Assembly (NCBI GenBank): GCA_963579925.1
Contig: CAUZJA010000125.1
Span: forward strand, 1 to 8,115
Direction of reading: 5' to 3'
DNA length: 8,115 bases
Source of the DNA: UBA1151 sp963579925
Lineage (GTDB): Bacteria; Chloroflexota; Dehalococcoidia; Lucifugimonadales; Lucifugimonadaceae
The notes below the pieces were generated by a model. It saw only the letters and a program-made list of their open reading frames with translations. It searched no databases and had not been told where the DNA came from. Shown here piece by piece: positions 5,836 to 8,115 of this stretch; position 1 is the stretch's first letter; every line of letters starts with the position of its first letter. Made by a program: the position numbers and the translations under genes.

Positions 5836-6803
5836 GCAGCGCTCTTAGCGCAGCGGAATCCCATGTTGGATGTAGCGCTATCTGGCGTGTTTGACGTGCG
5901 GGCAGCGACCCGATATCGATTGCAGTAGGACGAGTGGCACAGGTATGAGCCCCCGCGTGTGACTCTCGCATCGCCGGCCTCGGGCCCAACGGGATTGTCT
6001 GCGGTGACAACGCTCCAATCGACGCCCCAGTAGTCGCCACACCACTCCCAGATGTTGCCAGCCATGCAGTAGAGGCCAAAGTCGTTTGGCTCGTACGCCC
6101 GGGCGGGTGCTGTGCCGTGGTAGCCATCTTCAATTGAGTTGATGCGCGGGAAATCGCCCTGCCAGATGTTGCACTTGTGCTCACCACCCGGCGTCAGCGC
6201 GTTGCCCCATGCGTAGCGACGCTGCTCGTGGCCGCCTCGTGCCGCAAATTCCCATTCCGCCTCAGTTGGCAGGCGTTTGCCTGTCCACTTAGCGAACGCG
6301 TTCGCATCGTTATATGAAACCTGCGTGACAGGGTGGTCCATGCGATCGGTGATGCCAGATTCTGGGCCATCCGGGTGCCGCCAGTCGGCACCTTCCATGC
6401 GCCACCACCAATCGGCACCGGCGACGCGTTGCTCAACTTTCTCCGCGTCCTTATCGGAAACGAAGTGGTGAAACGAGAACGACCATCCGAACTGCTCCGC
6501 CTCGGTCACGTACTGTGTGTCATCTATGAACTCGGTGAACTGTTCGTTGGTCACCGTGGCTTCGTCAATCAGAAAGGGGGCAACAGCCACCTTGCGGATT
6601 GGTCCTTCGCCATCCAGAGGGAAGCCAATCTTGTCCTCCGTGCCCATCAGGAACTCGCCGCCGGCGAGTTTCACCATGCCTTCTGGGGAGAACTTTTTGG
6701 TCGACAGTGACAGAGTCTGCGGCTGTAGCGGGGCGTCATCTCGAGGCGGCGCGCAGCAAGCGTCGGTCGACGGCATTGGATTGGATTCGGGTGTGCGGTC
6801 CAT
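5832..6803 (-). CDS. Formylglycine-generating enzyme (sulfatase-modifying factor, SUMF1/FGE family)
   Basis: A 323-residue enzyme of the FGE family, which oxidises the cysteine of CxPxR in sulfatases to formylglycine using oxygen and copper. Blocks in order are EGMVKLAGGEFLMGTED near the N-terminus, MDHPVTQVSYNDANAFAKW, GKRLPTEAEWEFAARGG, RYAWGN, CNIWQGDFPRIN, GLYCMAGNIWEWCGDYW, and VTRGGSYLCHSSYCNRYR. The two cysteines of CHSSYC (residues 289 and 294) correspond to the catalytic pair of human FGE (C336/C341), and the tail TPDSATSNMGFRC is also diagnostic. Many SUMF-fold relatives lack this pair, so this copy looks catalytically complete. ATG 6803 is preferred over the upstream ATG at 6869 because AGGAGA lies 4-5 bases before it and the extra 22 residues look unrelated to the family. 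There is a CC pair and a Pro-rich linker at the N-terminus but no signal peptide, so it is probably cytoplasmic. No sulfatase is encoded in the window. Confidence 0.93.
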   Translation of the reverse strand: MDRTPESNPMPSTDACCAPPRDDAPLQPQTLSLSTKKFSPEGMVKLAGGEFLMGTEDKIGFPLDGEGPIRKVAVAPFLIDEATVTNEQFTEFIDDTQYVTEAEQFGWSFSFHHFVSDKDAEKVEQRVAGADWWWRMEGADWRHPDGPESGITDRMDHPVTQVSYNDANAFAKWTGKRLPTEAEWEFAARGGHEQRRYAWGNALTPGGEHKCNIWQGDFPRINSIEDGYHGTAPARAYEPNDFGLYCMAGNIWEWCGDYWGVDWSVVTADNPVGPEAGDARVTRGGSYLCHSSYCNRYRVAARTSNTPDSATSNMGFRCAKSAA

Positions 6804-6851
6804 AGATCTCCTGAGATTTCGCCTGAGCTTCAGGCAACTACATGCCACTGT

Positions 6852-6880
6852 AGGGTAAATTCGGATCAAAACATCGTCAA
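6852..6880 (-). promoter_or_regulatory. Candidate sigma70-like promoter of the formylglycine-generating enzyme gene
   Basis: On the minus strand TTGACG (6880-6875, 5 of 6 to consensus) and TACCCT (6857-6852, 3 of 6) are separated by 17 bases. The start would be near 6845, giving a leader of about 40 bases. That leader contains a small hairpin, GCCTGA-N3-TCAGGC (6821-6835), placed before the AGGAGA ribosome site. A second weak inverted repeat, CTACA-N6-TGTAG (6838-6853), straddles the start point. Confidence 0.4.
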
Positions 6881-6918
6881 TCGTTCAACAGCAGATATTC
6901 AATTTTGGGGGCAGGTAA

Positions 6919-7686
6919 ATGGGGAAGCTAGACGGCAAGGTCGCATTGATCACGGGCGGCGGTGGTGGCATTGGCAGCGCCACGGCACGGTTGATGGCCG
7001 CGGAAGGCGCTCGTATCGTCGTCACAGGCGTGCCGGAAGCGCAAGTGAATTCTGTGACCGCAGAGCTGGTGGCCGATGGCCATGAGGCGATCGCCACCGT
7101 CACCGACGTCTCTAAGGCCGACCAGGTTGAAGCGGCCGTTGCCACCACCGTGTCCGAGTTTGGTTCGCTGGACATACTGGTGCCGAACGCCGGGATCCAG
7201 CTTCACGATCGCGACATCGGCCTGCATGATCTTTCCGAGGACGTCTGGGACGCCACCATGGACGTGAACCTGCGGGGCATCTACCTGGCGTGCCGATTCG
7301 GACTCAAGCAGATGTTGGCCCAGGGCACAGGCGGCGCAATCGTGATCGTCAGCTCTATAACTGGCATCTCCGGCATCAGCGAGAACTTCGCCTACCTCAC
7401 CAGCAAGGGAGCGTTGCTGGCGTTGAGTCGCAACATAGCGCTCACGTACGCAAAAGACGGCATACGCTGCAACTCCGTCTGCCCCGGCGCGCTGGAGCGC
7501 ACGCCGAACCACGATATCCACCTGCGGCCTGAGGCGCGAGCTGCGATGCTCAAAGAGACCACTCCCCTGGGCCGCATTGGCACGCCGGAAGATATTGCGC
7601 CGATGATCACGTTCCTTGCGTCTGAGGACGCCAGCTACGCGACGGCAGGAACGTTTGTGGTTGATGGAGGCCGGACGCAGATCTAG
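6919..7686 (+). CDS. SDR-family oxidoreductase (classical short-chain dehydrogenase)
   Basis: A 255-residue classical short-chain dehydrogenase/reductase, close to the family's standard length of about 250. The cofactor motif TGGGGGIG spans residues 12-19, Asp63 (TDV) would contact the adenine ring, and PNAG is at 89-92. The catalytic tetrad is complete: Asn117, Ser146, Tyr159 and Lys163 (YLTSK). The C-terminus has the usual GRIGTPEDIAPMITFLASEDASYATAGTFVVDGG. The loop after the second strand (VVTGVPEAQ) lacks the acidic residue that fixes NAD preference, so NADP use is possible. A GGGGGCAGG ribosome site precedes ATG 6919. The gene is divergent from the formylglycine-generating enzyme across 115 bases. 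The substrate is unknown; glucose-dehydrogenase-like and 3-oxoacyl-ACP reductase-like members look alike at this level. An open frame on the opposite strand is a high-GC shadow. Confidence 0.92.
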   Translation: MGKLDGKVALITGGGGGIGSATARLMAAEGARIVVTGVPEAQVNSVTAELVADGHEAIATVTDVSKADQVEAAVATTVSEFGSLDILVPNAGIQLHDRDIGLHDLSEDVWDATMDVNLRGIYLACRFGLKQMLAQGTGGAIVIVSSITGISGISENFAYLTSKGALLALSRNIALTYAKDGIRCNSVCPGALERTPNHDIHLRPEARAAMLKETTPLGRIGTPEDIAPMITFLASEDASYATAGTFVVDGGRTQI

Positions 7687-7687
7687 T

Positions 7688-7716
7688 GCCTGCGGCACGG
7701 GCAATTGCCGCAAGGC
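7688..7716. repeat. Hairpin directly after the SDR gene
   Basis: Starting two bases after the SDR stop, GCC-TGCGGCA pairs with TGCCGCA-A-GGC across an 8-base loop, with one bulged A. The loop and arm contain the palindrome GGCAATTGCC (7700-7709). No U-run follows, so it could protect or end the transcript but is not a canonical terminator. Confidence 0.5.
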
Positions 7717-7740
7717 GGCGAAGATACCGCGCTCCGCTGT

Positions 7741-7763
7741 CCTCTCCCCCAATGGGCGAGGGG
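7741..7763. repeat. CCTCTCCCCC-AAT-GGGCGAGGGG hairpin
   Basis: A 10-bp stem with one mismatch and one G-T pair around an AAT loop. It is part of the palindrome cluster in the gene-free region 7687-7960. Confidence 0.5.
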
Positions 7764-7785
7764 ATAAGGCCGACGATCGCGTAGC

Positions 7786-7803
7786 GGCAATTCGTGAATT
7801 GCC
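7786..7803. repeat. GGCAATTC-GT-GAATTGCC palindrome
   Basis: A perfect 8-bp inverted repeat with a 2-base centre. It shares the GGCAATT word with the palindrome at 7700-7709, so the two may belong to the same short-repeat family. Confidence 0.55.
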
Positions 7804-7826
7804 CACGTTTGGTTTGTCCTGTCGCA

Positions 7827-7841
7827 CGGGCCTCCAGCCCG
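7827..7841. repeat. CGGGC-CTCCA-GCCCG hairpin
   Basis: A perfect 5-bp stem with a 5-base loop, placed 6 bases before the palindrome pair at 7848-7901. It is short, and listed because of the dense cluster it belongs to. Confidence 0.4.
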
Positions 7842-7847
7842 CAATGG

Positions 7848-7901
7848 GTGGGCAGGGATGCCCACGCGACTGGACGGCTCGCACGCGCAGAGATGCCCGT
7901 G
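7848..7901. repeat. Opposed palindrome pair (BIME-like element, copy 2)
   Basis: GTGGGCA-GGGA-TGCCCAC (7848-7865) is followed by CACGCGCA-GAGA-TGCCCGTG (7882-7901, one mismatch). The right unit differs from the unit at 4482-4501 by one base in 20. The sequence after the left unit (CGCGACT) matches the GCGACT after the left unit of copy 1, and CYACG follows the right unit in both. Spacers between units differ (16 versus 28 bases), so the arrangement is conserved but the spacer is not. Confidence 0.75.
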
Positions 7902-7960
7902 CCACGCGGCGGTGCGGGCTAGACGCGCCCCTCTACGCTCAATTCTGTGCGCCGCAATAT

Positions 7961-8115
7961 TGACCTGCCCCCAAGACCGTTACCACCGATTATCTCGGTT
8001 CTCCGACTAGCTGTAGCCTGGGCATGATGACCTCTGGGGCTGGCGGTCGGTATCCAAGTGAGCTGTGTGGCCGGATCGTGTTGTACTCCCTCCTCCAACG
8101 TTCTGTCAGTATCTC
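7961..8115 (-). mobile_element. End of an IS3-family insertion sequence, continuing past the window
   Basis: The transposase C-terminus (7990-8115) is followed by 29 bases ending at TGACCTGCCCCCAAGA, read inward from 7961. Terminal repeats beginning TG and a transposase stop close to the end are characteristic of IS3-family elements. The other end, and any target duplication, lie outside the window, so 7961 as the exact boundary is an inference. The bases just outside are CAATAT. Confidence 0.7.
7990..8115 (-). CDS. IS3-family transposase, C-terminal 41 residues (start outside window)
   Basis: The minus strand is open from the window edge to a TAA at 7992-7990. It encodes ERWRREYNTIRPHSSLGYRP followed by PAPEVI and a short tail ending VGEPR. 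The YN-x-x-RPHSSLGYRPP block is the hallmark C-terminal end of the DDE integrase core of IS3-type OrfB transposases, which cut and join DNA during transposition. The catalytic residues themselves would lie upstream, outside the window, so activity cannot be judged. The reading frame has no break in the visible part. Confidence 0.88.
   Translation of the reverse strand, partial: EILTERWRREYNTIRPHSSLGYRPPAPEVIMPRLQLVGEPR

Larger units (their letters stand above)
7687..7960. other. Gene-free region filled with short palindromes
   Basis: I see no credible coding sequence in these 274 bases. Open frames here lack ribosome sites and family-like residues. The region holds at least six hairpins (listed separately) between the SDR stop and the insertion sequence end. 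Confidence 0.7.

Noticed and set aside
6804..6869. 22-residue N-terminal extension of the formylglycine-generating enzyme
   Set aside because: No ribosome site precedes the ATG at 6869, the residues do not look like a signal peptide or the family, and AGGAGA directly precedes ATG 6803.
7688..7901. Possible CRISPR array from repeated hairpins
   Set aside because: The palindromes have different cores and no regular repeat-spacer length; no cas gene is present.
6928..7905. Long open frame of 325 codons on the minus strand
   Set aside because: It is antisense to a complete SDR gene, has an Arg/His-rich composition without domain motifs, and runs on into the palindrome cluster: a high-GC shadow.

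Overview
The window looks like a piece of a free-living bacterial chromosome of moderate-to-high GC, read here with the standard bacterial code. Nothing in it fixes the taxon: there is no rRNA or tRNA. The mix of genes (HflK/HflC, an HPP-family membrane protein, several SDR-type dehydrogenases, a true formylglycine-generating enzyme) together with many short GC-rich palindromes of the 'CACGGGCA-loop-TGCCCGTG' kind reminds me of Chloroflexota of the SAR202/Dehalococcoidia type. That is an impression, not a demonstrated assignment.

Layout. Bases 1-2204 hold hflK (its 5' end lies outside the window) and hflC, overlapping by one base and closed by a strong hairpin terminator at 2225-2254. Facing them on the minus strand (2274-2793) is an HPP-family membrane protein gene that is only readable if one extra T at about 2571-2576 is removed, so it is frameshifted or a sequencing error. 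Its upstream region is shared with a divergent TetR-type regulator gene (3040-3666). That regulator has a sigma70-like promoter whose start point sits on a perfect 22-bp palindrome (2974-2995), very probably its own operator. A cytidylate kinase-like gene (3698-4423) follows in the same direction and is probably co-transcribed.

Next comes a pair of opposed hairpins (4436-4501) between convergent genes. It is followed by a minus-strand NAD(P)-dependent epimerase/dehydrogenase (4502-5263), a divergent two-CBS-domain protein (5362-5835), and, tail to tail with it, a minus-strand formylglycine-generating enzyme (5832-6803) that retains both catalytic cysteines. The stop codons of the last two genes share the palindrome CTAG. 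Divergent from the formylglycine-generating enzyme is a classical SDR dehydrogenase (6919-7686).

The right end (7687-7960) carries no gene. It is packed with at least six different short palindromes, one pair of which is a second copy of the element at 4436-4501. From 7961 the window enters the end of an IS3-family insertion sequence, whose transposase C-terminus is readable on the minus strand.

How the parts fit. HflK/HflC form the membrane complex that surrounds and restrains the FtsH protease. The TetR and kinase-like genes look like an autoregulated two-gene unit. The formylglycine-generating enzyme implies that sulfatases are encoded elsewhere in the genome. The two dehydrogenases act on substrates I cannot name. 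I found no clear multi-gene novel system. The most notable signals are the broken HPP gene with its altered signature motif, the TetR operator, the two-copy BIME-like element, and the palindrome cluster beside the insertion sequence.
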